A stretch of DNA of 23,724 bases from Tractidigestivibacter sp050946515 (GTDB taxonomy: Bacteria; Actinomycetota; Coriobacteriia; Coriobacteriales; Atopobiaceae). The position numbers and the translations under genes are program-made. The stretch covers positions 1 through 23,724 of the forward strand of contig NZ_JBMNUX010000020.1 of the NCBI RefSeq assembly GCF_050946515.1, written 5' to 3'. The notes under the pieces are model-generated. The model made no database searches. It had not been told where the DNA came from and saw nothing but the letters and a program-made list of their open reading frames with translations. Position 1 is the first letter of the stretch. Every line of letters begins with the position of its first letter. Shown here piece by piece: positions 1 to 7,123 of the stretch.

Positions 1-175
1 TGCGCGAGTTTTGATGCCCGCGCGATGGGCGCCTGCCAAGTTATGCGACTTCTGATGCTCGACCGTGCCAACTTGCGCGAGTTTTGATGCCGTTTCTGCC
101 AGGTTGTGCGACTTTTGATGCTCCGATTGCCAAGTTGTGCGGGTTCTGATGCTGCAAAACTCGCGCAACTTGGCA
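1..175 (+). repeat. Intergenic repeat array 1 (25-nt units plus terminal inverted unit)
   Basis: Units of about 25 nt begin TGCCAAGTTGCG and end CTGATGC. Complete copies lie at 34-58, 66-90, 97-121 and 128-152, and a partial copy at 1-17 runs off the left edge. Successive starts are 31-32 bp apart, with 6-7 bp unconserved spacers. The array closes with a reverse-complement copy at 154-175. This pairs with the unit at 128-152 to give a stem of about 18 bp with G-T pairs tolerated. The hairpin sits 70 bp beyond the stop of the minus-strand MFS gene and could stop or protect that transcript, although no U-tract follows. No coding potential was recognised. Three sister arrays occur in the window. 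Confidence 0.9.
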
Positions 176-244
176 GAGGGGCCTCGCGCGAAGAAGCTAA
201 GTCACCGCACGAGCGGCCATCCCCTCTTGTCAGGTTGGCGACCC

Positions 245-1450
245 TTACTGGCGCTTTTGAGCAAGCCTCTTGGAGAAGCTCGTGTCAGAATGGCGCGCCC
301 AGAAGAAGTAGATTGCGACGGACACAACGCAGGCCAGGGACACAATCGCCCACATCGCCGAATAACCCATGCTCGTAATAAGCACGCCGGCCACGCCGCC
401 GCCCAGGCCATAGCCAATGTCATAGCCGCAGAGGAACGTGGAATTGGCGGATCCGCGCGTCTCGTCGGTGGAAGTGTGAACGGCCATCGACTGCAGGGAC
501 GGCTCGAGGCCGCCGAACGCGTAGCCAGCAAGCATTGCGGACAGGAAGAACGTGGGCGTAGAAGGCGCAAACGCCAACAGCAGGAAAGCAACGAGCATAG
601 CTGCGTTGCAGGTATACACAAAGAACGCCTCACCGCGCTGGTCAACAAGCTTGCCAAGCGTGACACGAACAAGCAGAAGCATTGCCGACATAATCAAAAA
701 GTAAATAGATCCGGAGGGAAGACCCTCATTTGTTGCATAAATTGCCACGAAGTTCTCAAGAGCGCCGAAGGTGAACATAAAAACGAGCATAGTCACCGTA
801 GCGGGAAGAGAATCGCGGTTGATGATAGTGCGTAGGTCGAGCTTCTTGTGAGGCACGTCGACCCGCGGCGCGTGGACAAACGAGAAGAGGATAAGTCCGG
901 CAACAGCGATGAGAGCCGCCACGCCATACAGCACCTGGAAGCCGAAGTTCTCCATCAGCGTAAGGCCAAGCGCGGGAGCGATTGCGGAGGCGAGAGCCGT
1001 GGCCATGCCAAAGTAGCCCATGCCCTCAGCAAAGCGAGGTCTGCAGATCACGTCTGACGCCACAGTTGCCGTAGTCGAGTTAGAAAACGAAAGGCCCACG
1101 CCATGGATCATGCGGAGCACGATTGCCAAAGAGAGCACGGGCACAACGATGTAACCAGCTGGCGCGAGCCCCATAAGCACGAGTCCGATGACAAGCGCGA
1201 CGCGACGGACTCCGTTGTCCAGCCACCAGCCAATGAAGGGTCGGATAATAACTGCAACGAACGAGAAGGCCGCGGCGCAGATGCCCGCAATGGCTTCGGT
1301 GCCGCCGAGGCTTTCGATGAAATACGGAAAAGTGGATAGGCTCATGATGTGGTTGGTGAAGACGCAAAGGTTCACCAAGATGATGAGCACAAGGTCACGC
1401 GTCCAAAGCTTGGGCTGCGTCGACGCTGTAGCAGATGCAGATTTTTGCAT
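245..1450 (-). CDS. Major facilitator superfamily (MFS) transporter
   Basis: The protein has 401 residues, a normal MFS length, and shows about 12 hydrophobic segments in two halves with a central polar loop near residues 200-215. Residues 62-85 carry a loop 2-3 type sequence (FIGWWLDNGVRRVAL), the position of the family's GxLaDrxGrr motif. An equivalent LGKLVDQRGE occurs in the second half, which supports a true MFS fold. The sequence resembles drug/arabinose-efflux-type MFS proteins, but no substrate can be read from it. The start is an ATG preceded by GGGAGGAG and a 5-nt spacer. A TATAAT box with an overlapping palindrome lies about 110 bp upstream. It is monocistronic here, flanked on both sides by repeat arrays. 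Efflux of a small metabolite is likely but inferred. Confidence 0.9.
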   Translation of the reverse strand: MQKSASATASTQPKLWTRDLVLIILVNLCVFTNHIMSLSTFPYFIESLGGTEAIAGICAAAFSFVAVIIRPFIGWWLDNGVRRVALVIGLVLMGLAPAGYIVVPVLSLAIVLRMIHGVGLSFSNSTTATVASDVICRPRFAEGMGYFGMATALASAIAPALGLTLMENFGFQVLYGVAALIAVAGLILFSFVHAPRVDVPHKKLDLRTIINRDSLPATVTMLVFMFTFGALENFVAIYATNEGLPSGSIYFLIMSAMLLLVRVTLGKLVDQRGEAFFVYTCNAAMLVAFLLLAFAPSTPTFFLSAMLAGYAFGGLEPSLQSMAVHTSTDETRGSANSTFLCGYDIGYGLGGGVAGVLITSMGYSAMWAIVSLACVVSVAIYFFWARHSDTSFSKRLAQKRQ

Positions 1451-1548
1451 TAAAGCTCCTCCCGGACGAACATGAATCGGCCGTCCGAGAGCTGCTGGCT
1501 GCGCGGGCGGCGTTTAGGATCAATCGGACTTACGCCGCACGGCAGCTC

Positions 1549-1566
1549 ATTGACACGTCAATTATA
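1549..1566 (-). promoter_or_regulatory. Promoter -10 box and overlapping palindrome upstream of the MFS gene
   Basis: Read on the minus strand, 1566-1561 is a perfect TATAAT. The adjoining 1549-1562 is ATTGAC-AC-GTCAAT, an inverted repeat with 6-bp arms. It would overlap the start of transcription and suits a repressor operator. No strong -35 is visible at 17-18 bp. The MFS leader would be about 100 nt. The rest of 1567-1734 holds only a short hairpin at 1630-1644 (GAGAC/GTCTC) and a degenerate repeat-like piece near 1688-1710. Confidence 0.5.
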
Positions 1567-1734
1567 GCCTTTGCCTCCACCAAGGCTGAAAACCTTCACG
1601 ATACGGGGCAAGGGGCGGGACGGACAAACGAGACGGGCGGTCTCCATATAACTGAGAGGCTGCCGAGACATGCCGAGATTGGATGCTCAGTTGTGCAAGT
1701 TTTCGAAGCTTCAGATTTCGGCACTTCGCGTCGC

Positions 1735-1876
1735 TGCCAAGTTGCGCGAGTTTTGATGCTCGACCAGGCCAACTTGTGCGACCTCTGATGCCGATTCCTG
1801 CCAAGTTACGCGAGTTCTGATGCTCCGCCGCCAAGTTGCGCGAGTTCTGATGTCGCAAAAGTCGCGGAACTTGGCA
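1735..1876 (+). repeat. Intergenic repeat array 2 (25-nt units plus terminal inverted unit)
   Basis: Direct units lie at 1735-1759, 1767-1791, 1799-1823 and 1829-1853, spaced 30-32 bp. A reverse-complement unit at 1855-1876 pairs with the last direct unit to form a long hairpin. It has the same design and the same plus-strand polarity as array 1, and lies between the 5' end of the MFS gene and the 3' end of the GH3 gene. Stems are largely preserved across the copies while the spacers differ (TCGACCA, CGATTCC, TCCGC), which suggests that the unit rather than the spacer is functional. Confidence 0.9.
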
Positions 1877-1880
1877 GGGG

Positions 1881-1990
1881 GCTCGCTGCCGCCGCATCGT
1901 GTGGGACTCCCGCCGCGCGGGCTCGCTGCCGCCGCATCGTGTGGGACTCCCGCCGCGCGGGCTCGCTGCCGCCGCATTGTGTGGGACTCC
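1881..1990 (+). repeat. 40-bp tandem repeat (2.75 copies)
   Basis: A 40-bp unit starts at 1881 and is repeated identically at 1921. A partial third copy at 1961-1990 carries a single C-to-T change at 1978. Each copy contains GTGTGGGACTCC, the same GTGTGGGA core that follows arrays 3 and 4. It starts 4 bp after array 2 and is non-coding. Exact duplication suggests recent slippage and copy-number variation between strains. Confidence 0.92.
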
Positions 1991-2028
1991 GGACTCCAAA
2001 CTCCGGGGCGCGGGGGGCGTCGGGGCAC

Positions 2029-2064
2029 AAAAAGGCGACCGCCCAGGGAGAGGGGGCGGCCGCC
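2029..2064 (-). terminator. Intrinsic terminator of the first GH3 gene
   Basis: On the minus strand, GGCG-mismatch-CCGCCC pairs with GGGCGG-mismatch-CGCC (2034-2044 with 2054-2064, loop 2045-2053). A run of five T follows on that strand (2033-2029). It lies 36 bp past the GH3 stop codon, the expected position for a Rho-independent terminator. Confidence 0.85.
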
Positions 2065-2099
2065 ATTGTTCGCCACGACAATACGAAGTATTCAGGGGG

Positions 2100-5000
2100 C
2101 TACTTCTCGTCGGGCGTCGAGTTGTCCTTGCTCGCGACAGAGGCATCCTTGTCCGCGGCAGTGCCATCCTCAGCGACGCCATCACCGCCGGCGGCAGCCT
2201 GCTCGGCCTTCCAAAGCTTGTGGTTCTTGTGCGCCTTGTAGCCAAAGAACGCAGCCAGGGCGATCAGCGCCGCGGACCCGCCGTACAGGGCCTTCTGCCA
2301 GTTGGCAAGGCCGTACGTAATCTTGGAGCCCGGCACCAGCCCCTGCATAGCATTGGAGTTTGCAACCGTATACAGCACGTTGTGCATGCCGTTTCGCAGC
2401 TGGTTGACCACCGTCGCGGAATTGGTGCCCTCGTACTCGCCGGTCATGGCGGAGTAGGTCAGCTCGAGGTCGCCGCCGGCCGCCAGCGCCTGGTTCTTGT
2501 TCATGTAGCCGTAGAGGTTGAAGTCGGTAATCACCGACCCGCGAAAGCCCCACTCGGTGCGCAAAAGGTCGGTGAGCAGTGACTTTCTTCCGCCAGCCCA
2601 CTCGGCGCCAACGTAGTTGAACGAGCTCATGATTCCCGTGCATGCCGGAATGGTCTTGGTACTGATGGTCCCCTGGTCGTCCGAGATGTACTTCATTTCG
2701 CACTCGGCTTCCTTCACCGTAATCTCGAATGGGCGCAGGTAGATTTCTCGCGCGGTCTGCTCGGTCGCCCAGGTACAGATATGCTGCACGCGATAGGACT
2801 CCTGGTCGTTCAAGGCGAAGTGCTTCACCATGGCGTAGCAGCCACAGGACGCGGCGCCGGCCACGACCGCCGCGCCAATCTTGCCGGCAAGCAGCGGGTC
2901 CTCGGAGTAATACTCAAAGTTGCGCCCGGAAAACGGCGAGCGGTGCGTGTTCATTGCGGGAGCATACCAGCCGTTGTAGCCCGAGGCGAGGGCCTCCTGG
3001 CCGACCATCTCGCCCATGCGTCCCATGAGCTCGACGTTCCAAGTCTGCGCCATAACATACTCTGAGCAGTACGAGCAGTTGCCCGTCGGACCAGTGAGCG
3101 ACGTGAAGCCAGCGGGACCATCGGGCTCGGCCGTCGCAGGCTTTCCGATGCTCTCGACCTCGGGAGTGTTGTAGGCGTCGTCGTTCAGGCAGGCCGCCAT
3201 GTCCTCAACGGTCAGCTGGTCAAGAATCTGGTCCCAGGCCTCGTCGTCATAGTCCTTTCCGCGCAGGTCGATGAGCTGAAGGCCGTTGTCAGCACCGGTC
3301 GTGGGCATCGAAGCAGAGGAGTCAAGGTTGTCGTCCAAGCTCCACTCGGCAAACTCGATGCCGCAGTCAGATGCGCTCTTGTCCTCGGCGGCCTCGGGGA
3401 AGGTGCCCTTGAAGTCAGAACGGGACATGACCGTGACGTTGTTCTTCATGTACTCGGTCATATCGTCAAAGTGGTTGGAGATCTTCTCGCCAGAGGCAGA
3501 GTCGGTAGTGAACTTCTCGCCGCTTACCGAGACGGTCTTCTCGTCCACCACGGTGTGGGAGTCAGTGCGCAAGCTAATCACATAGTCGCCGGAATCAAGG
3601 ACCCAAGCCTGGTCGTCGGAGCTATACGAGGCCATCAGGCGCGTGGGGAAGCTGACCTCGACAGTCTGGCTCGCGCCGGGATCGAGAAGGTCGGTCTTTG
3701 CAAAGCCGCCGAGAACAACGGCTGGCTTCTCAAGGCCGCCCTCCTCGTATGGAGCGCTGTAATAGATCTCCACAACTTGCTTGCCCGCAACGCTTCCGCT
3801 ATTGGTCACCGTGACAGATGCCTTGACCTCGTCGTTAGCAACCTCGGCAGAATCGAGGGTCTCGTCGAAGGTGGTGTAGGACAGGCCGTAGCCAAATGGG
3901 AAGACAACGGCATCGTCGTAGTTGAAGCCGTCGTAGTTGCCAGCTTCAGCCTCAGCGGCTGCCGTCTCGTAGTAGCGGTAGCCCATGTAGACGCCCTCGG
4001 CGTACTCGACAAAGTAGGCAGTACCATCAGAAGGAGTGCTGTTAGCGTTCGTTGTGTAGTAGCCTTCTACGTCCGTATAGCGCTTGCCGCCGAAGTTCTG
4101 AAACGTCGGGTCTGCGGTGAAGTCGGCCGCCCAGATGTCGGTGGTCTTGCCGGAGGGGTTCACCTGACCGGCCAGCACCTGGCCGACCGCGACGGATCCA
4201 GATGCGCCAACCGAGCCGATATGCAGAATTGCGTCGACCGAATAGTCTCCCTCCATGAGCGGGCCGCACTCCATGGTGGTCGACATGTTGAGAAGAACGA
4301 CGACCTTGTCGCATGCCGACTTGGCCGCTGAAATGAGGTCCTTCTCCTCTGTCGTCAGCTCGAGCTCGTGCTGCCCGTCGACGTAGTTTGCCGTCTCGGC
4401 GTTGGCGGTGAAGTTCTCGGAAACGCCAGAGTCAACGGCGGCCTTGAGGTCGCGCGACAAGTCTCCGCCCTCTCCGCCGCCTCGTCCGAGCACGATTACC
4501 GCAGTGGTGCCAGAAATTGAGGACTGCACGTCAGAGGGGTAGTCTGCCCAAGGAATCTCGCCGATGTAGTAGGACGCCGTAGACGGATCGTCCATCGTGA
4601 TAGAGGCCTTTGCGTAGTTGGAGAAGTTGTCGTTGACCCAATTGAACATCGTGTCGTTGATGGTGAAGCCAGCCTGGCTTATGCCCTGGTAGAGGGTTAC
4701 GCAAGAGCTGGTGTCAACGGTCCCGGAGCCAGCTCCGCCATAGACGGGGTCGGCAGCGTAGCGACCCATCAGGCTGATTGGGGAGGCGGTATCAAGGGGC
4801 AGCGCATCGCCGTCGTTCTTCAGAAGCACGATGCCCTCGCCTTCAATTTCGGTCACGATTTCGTTGCCCGCCTCGGTCGCTTGGTTGCGACCACGGTACA
4901 CGGAGTCATAGTAGTTTGAGTCCCAGTTCTCGGATCCCTCGACCTGCTCGACCGTTGCCGGGCGGCCACCAAGGTAGTGGCTCAGAAACGAGCTGAACTT

Positions 5001-5123
5001 GTTCGCGGCCACGTTAGCCGCAGCCGTGACGCCCAAAAGACCAACAGAAGCGACAGTTGAGCCAATGAATCTTCTGCGGGTAACACTCTTGGGCTGCTTC
5101 TTTGTAGCGTTTTTCTTGGCCAT
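2100..5123 (-). CDS. Tat-exported glycoside hydrolase family 3 beta-glycosidase, inverted domain order
   Basis: This is a 1007-residue enzyme predicted to release terminal beta-linked sugars outside the membrane. The start chosen is the ATG behind GGGAGGG at a 5-nt spacing; an upstream in-frame extension lacks these signals. Residues 15-21 (TRRRFIG) followed by a hydrophobic stretch form a twin-arginine signal. Domain order is reversed relative to most GH3: the alpha/beta sandwich comes first (about 85-335), with candidate acid/base E218 in GGGEGGD. A fibronectin-III-like domain follows (about 425-535). The TIM barrel is last (about 625-900), with DGP at 668-670, N725/H727/R728, K767-H768 and nucleophile D867 in VITDF. 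A C-terminal membrane segment (about 945-962) precedes a polar tail. Inverted GH3 enzymes are known from Ruminococcus and Butyrivibrio. Specificity is unknown. Confidence 0.93.
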   Translation of the reverse strand: MAKKNATKKQPKSVTRRRFIGSTVASVGLLGVTAAANVAANKFSSFLSHYLGGRPATVEQVEGSENWDSNYYDSVYRGRNQATEAGNEIVTEIEGEGIVLLKNDGDALPLDTASPISLMGRYAADPVYGGAGSGTVDTSSCVTLYQGISQAGFTINDTMFNWVNDNFSNYAKASITMDDPSTASYYIGEIPWADYPSDVQSSISGTTAVIVLGRGGGEGGDLSRDLKAAVDSGVSENFTANAETANYVDGQHELELTTEEKDLISAAKSACDKVVVLLNMSTTMECGPLMEGDYSVDAILHIGSVGASGSVAVGQVLAGQVNPSGKTTDIWAADFTADPTFQNFGGKRYTDVEGYYTTNANSTPSDGTAYFVEYAEGVYMGYRYYETAAAEAEAGNYDGFNYDDAVVFPFGYGLSYTTFDETLDSAEVANDEVKASVTVTNSGSVAGKQVVEIYYSAPYEEGGLEKPAVVLGGFAKTDLLDPGASQTVEVSFPTRLMASYSSDDQAWVLDSGDYVISLRTDSHTVVDEKTVSVSGEKFTTDSASGEKISNHFDDMTEYMKNNVTVMSRSDFKGTFPEAAEDKSASDCGIEFAEWSLDDNLDSSASMPTTGADNGLQLIDLRGKDYDDEAWDQILDQLTVEDMAACLNDDAYNTPEVESIGKPATAEPDGPAGFTSLTGPTGNCSYCSEYVMAQTWNVELMGRMGEMVGQEALASGYNGWYAPAMNTHRSPFSGRNFEYYSEDPLLAGKIGAAVVAGAASCGCYAMVKHFALNDQESYRVQHICTWATEQTAREIYLRPFEITVKEAECEMKYISDDQGTISTKTIPACTGIMSSFNYVGAEWAGGRKSLLTDLLRTEWGFRGSVITDFNLYGYMNKNQALAAGGDLELTYSAMTGEYEGTNSATVVNQLRNGMHNVLYTVANSNAMQGLVPGSKITYGLANWQKALYGGSAALIALAAFFGYKAHKNHKLWKAEQAAAGGDGVAEDGTAADKDASVASKDNSTPDEK

Positions 5124-5368
5124 GTTTTCCCTCCCGTATCCATACGAGCCCGAGCTCCTTTTTCGAGCTAGGACTCGGTTCCCTTGCGAGGTTGAGACTA
5201 ACCGCGCTTGCCAAATTGGGAGGAAAATCAACGCATCCTGTCGTTTGCGCGGCGTATCTTGCACCTCTCGCCTGCCTAAGCGGCAGTTTTTGCTTGAAGA
5301 CGCCGGCACCGTGATACGTGGAGGTTTTTCGAACGGGCCCGCATGCCGTGCTAAAGTCGACTCTGCGT

Positions 5369-5382
5369 GTAGCGCACGCTAC
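5369..5382. promoter_or_regulatory. Operator-like inverted repeat between divergent genes
   Basis: GTAGCG-CA-CGCTAC is a 6-bp-arm inverted repeat in the 336-bp region between the divergent GH3 gene and the DUF2798 gene. A TACAAG box starts at 5383 on the plus strand. A second word, TTTTCGAACG at 5326-5335, also occurs upstream of the other GH3 gene at 15979-15988. A binding site is inferred and no regulator is encoded nearby. Confidence 0.3.
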
Positions 5383-5397
5383 TACAAGTGCAAGGCA

Positions 5398-5436
5398 AAG
5401 CGCGTGGTGAGCCATCTGGCTGCCACGCGCTTTTTT
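5398..5436 (+). terminator. Leader terminator/attenuator upstream of the DUF2798 gene
   Basis: AAGCGCGTGG (5398-5407) pairs with CCACGCGCTT (5423-5432), with an inner AGCC/GGCT stem and a T6 run at 5431-5436. It is a textbook intrinsic terminator on the plus strand. No plus-strand gene lies upstream, since the neighbour is divergent, so it must act in the leader of the gene starting 24 bp later. That points to attenuation, or to a short RNA ending here. No known riboswitch core was recognised. Confidence 0.75.
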
Positions 5437-5459
5437 GTGCAAAAGAAAGGAAGAAAAGC

Positions 5460-6023
5460 ATGCCAAAGAACCGCGCTCAGGGAATTATCTTCGGAATTCT
5501 TATGTCCATCACCATGGCATACGGCATGGAGGTCTACAACGTCGCATGGAAAATGGGCTACCCCACTATGGCCGGCGGCTTTTCGAACATGACCAACGAC
5601 GTCTTCCTTAGCGCGCTCGCCGAGGCCGCATACATGTGGCTGTTCGTGTTCCTGTTCTCTAACCTTTGGGGCAACCGACTGGGCTCGCGCTTGGCGTCCC
5701 GTCTGGTGGATCCCGAGAAGGACAACGCATTTCTATGCACGCTCGTGCGTTCGGGCTGCACCGTGCTGGTGATGTGCCCCACGATGAGCATGGTCGCGTC
5801 AATCCTCTTCAATGTGATCCTTGCCGGAAACCCCGTTACGCAGCTGCCTGCCATCTGGGTGGGCACACTGTTGAAGAACTTCCCCATGGCGCTGCTGTGG
5901 AACATCTTTGCAGCCGGCCCCGTGACCAGGCTCGTCTTCTCCAAGTTCTTCAGCCACGTGGGCGAGAAGGACACTCCGGCCGTCGTTGAGCCCGCGCGCG
6001 AGAGCGTTACCGTTAGCGAATAG
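5460..6023 (+). CDS. DUF2798-family four-helix membrane protein
   Basis: A 187-residue protein with four hydrophobic segments (about 7-28, 48-67, 92-115, 125-155), arranged as two similar halves of two helices. Each half starts with a short conserved stretch (GIIFGILMSITMAYGMEVYN in the first), as in DUF2798 proteins of Firmicutes and Actinobacteria, whose function is not known. The start is the ATG at 5460, preceded by AAAGGAAG at 7 nt. An in-frame upstream extension would run through the terminator hairpin and is unlikely. The C-terminal 20 residues are polar and acidic. The gene appears monocistronic, with a leader terminator just before it and a repeat array after it. It may be a small integral membrane protein involved in transport or stress, but that is only a guess. 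Confidence 0.88.
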   Translation: MPKNRAQGIIFGILMSITMAYGMEVYNVAWKMGYPTMAGGFSNMTNDVFLSALAEAAYMWLFVFLFSNLWGNRLGSRLASRLVDPEKDNAFLCTLVRSGCTVLVMCPTMSMVASILFNVILAGNPVTQLPAIWVGTLLKNFPMALLWNIFAAGPVTRLVFSKFFSHVGEKDTPAVVEPARESVTVSE

Positions 6024-6078
6024 CGCGCTTGCCCTGGCGCCCGGGGCGGTCTGGCAGCCCCTGGCGCCAGGTTCCGGC

Positions 6079-6272
6079 TGCCAAGTTGCGCGAGTTCTGA
6101 TGCCCGCACTGTATGGCGCTGCGACCCGGCTGCCAAGTTGCGCGAGTTCTGATGCTCGCCCCTGCCAACTTGCGCGACCTCTGATGCTCGTTTTGCCAGA
6201 TTCCGCGACTTCTGATGCTCGATCTACCAAGTTGTGCGACTTCTGATGCTGCAAAAGTCGCGCAACTTGGCA
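6079..6272 (+). repeat. Intergenic repeat array 3 (25-nt units plus terminal inverted unit)
   Basis: Direct units lie at 6079-6103, 6131-6155, 6163-6187, 6194-6218 and 6225-6249, and the inverted unit at 6251-6272. The first two units are identical and 52 bp apart; the others are 31-32 bp apart. The inverted unit can pair with any direct unit, most easily the adjacent one. It follows the 3' end of the DUF2798 gene by 55 bp. The 5' side (6024-6078) holds GC-rich short repeats, including the palindrome CCTGGCGCCAGG at 6060-6071. Confidence 0.92.
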
Positions 6273-6280
6273 GCGACCCA

Positions 6281-6433
6281 ATGTGTGGGACCATCAGAGA
6301 AATTGCGTTGCCGGTTGTGCGGGACGCACTTCTCGACATGTCAGCCTACCTGCGGTTTCTCAGTATTTCAAAACATATTGTGTGGGACGCGGCAAAAAGC
6401 TCGGAAAGTCCTTTCTGTTGTGTGGGACTTTTT
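6281..6433 (+). repeat. TTGTGTGGGAC motif copies with a terminator-like hairpin
   Basis: The word TTGTGTGGGAC, or a one- or two-base variant, occurs at 6280-6291, 6315-6325, 6378-6388 and 6418-6428. The same word follows array 4 (12681-12691), and its GTGTGGGA core is in the 40-bp repeat after array 2. The last copy here lies within a hairpin, AAAGTCC (6405-6411) with GGACTTT (6425-6431), ending in a T run, so it could terminate plus-strand transcription. Nothing coding was found in 6273-6543. Confidence 0.6.
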
Positions 6434-6543
6434 GCTCTTGCGGCGTGCTGCCTCTGAAAGGGACCACGCATAACTGCAGGTAGATAAAAGGCACATTACA
6501 TGTAGCATTCATGGCAGCCCCACACAATGGAGCGAGTGCTTGA

Positions 6544-6822
6544 GCGACGCTGCGCAGCCCCGGACGACGCGTAATCTCCCTGGGCGTTCGATCCGCCGCA
6601 GGCATGGTCACCGTCCACGAGGAGAACTATTTCTCAGGCGACCTGCTGATCAAGGGCGACTTGCCCGTCTCCACGAAGGGGGACCCGCTGAGCCACGGCT
6701 ATGGGTTCAGGTCCATGCGTACGATCGTTGAGCGCTATGGCGGCGCCTTGACCTGCGGGGCACAGGATGGGGTATTCCACCTGAACGCGATAATCCCTGC
6801 TCACACGGAAAAGCAGATGTAG
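6544..6822 (+). pseudogene. Remnant of a GHKL-type sensor histidine kinase (C-terminal ATPase part)
   Basis: The frame ending at 6822 encodes ISLGVRSAAGMVTVHEENYF, then GHGYGFRSMR-like and IVERYGG sequence and a final beta strand FHLNAIIPA. These are the G-boxes and last strand of the HATPase_c_5/GHKL fold of AgrC/VirS-type kinases. The similarity continues upstream of the first ATG (6604) to an in-frame TGA at 6541-6543. Weaker kinase-like sequence (NGASA, in place of an N-box) lies before that stop. The membrane sensor and dimerisation parts are missing and no response regulator is adjacent. This is a 5'-truncated, decayed gene rather than a functional small protein. Confidence 0.75.
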
Positions 6823-6914
6823 GCGCATGATTGGCACCAGATAGCGGCCCGCCCATTTGCGCCAGCTTCATTCCCTCTGTTCAGGCGCGGGTAGCCCGTT
6901 CGCCAACAATGAAG

Positions 6915-6945
6915 AATGGGCCCCGGCACGATGCCGGAGCCCATT
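6915..6945 (-). terminator. Strong hairpin downstream of the DedA gene
   Basis: AATGGGC and CCGGCA (6915-6921, 6923-6928) pair with TGCCGG and GCCCATT (6932-6937, 6939-6945), with one mismatch and a 3-nt loop. On the minus strand it is followed by CTTCATTGTT, moderately U-rich, so it could end the DedA transcript about 180 nt past its stop. Elsewhere in 6823-7123 there is only an 11-bp inverted repeat, TTTTGCGTGGG (7006-7016) and CCCACGCAAAA (7111-7121), and a small CATCTT/AAGATG hairpin near 7064-7081. Confidence 0.5.
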
Positions 6946-7123
6946 GGGAGCCCGAGTAGGGAAGAAATGGGAGGAGTACATACCCGGGCGCTGCACGGCA
7001 CCCGTTTTTGCGTGGGAGGAGGCGCCGCCAAGTAAAAGGTACTCGTCAGGAATCCCGAAGAATCATCTTTGTCACAAGATGCGCTTTTGTTGACACAAAT
7101 TGCGCAGCGACCCACGCAAAAGG

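Noticed and set aside
1..175. CRISPR array
   Set aside because: Repeats of similar length exist, but the spacers are only 6-7 bp, the units vary and an inverted copy closes each array. No cas genes are present.
1562..2245. Long minus-strand frame through array 2 and the 40-bp repeat
   Set aside because: Repeat-driven, Arg/Pro/Ser-rich translation with no ribosome site. It overlaps the GH3 gene end in the wrong frame.
3471..4331. Plus-strand 286-residue frame inside the first GH3 gene
   Set aside because: It is an antisense shadow of a well-supported GH3 coding region with no recognisable domain.
7006..7121. 11-bp inverted repeat as the ends of a mobile element
   Set aside because: Only 94 bp lie between the arms, with no coding sequence, target duplication or second copy in the window.
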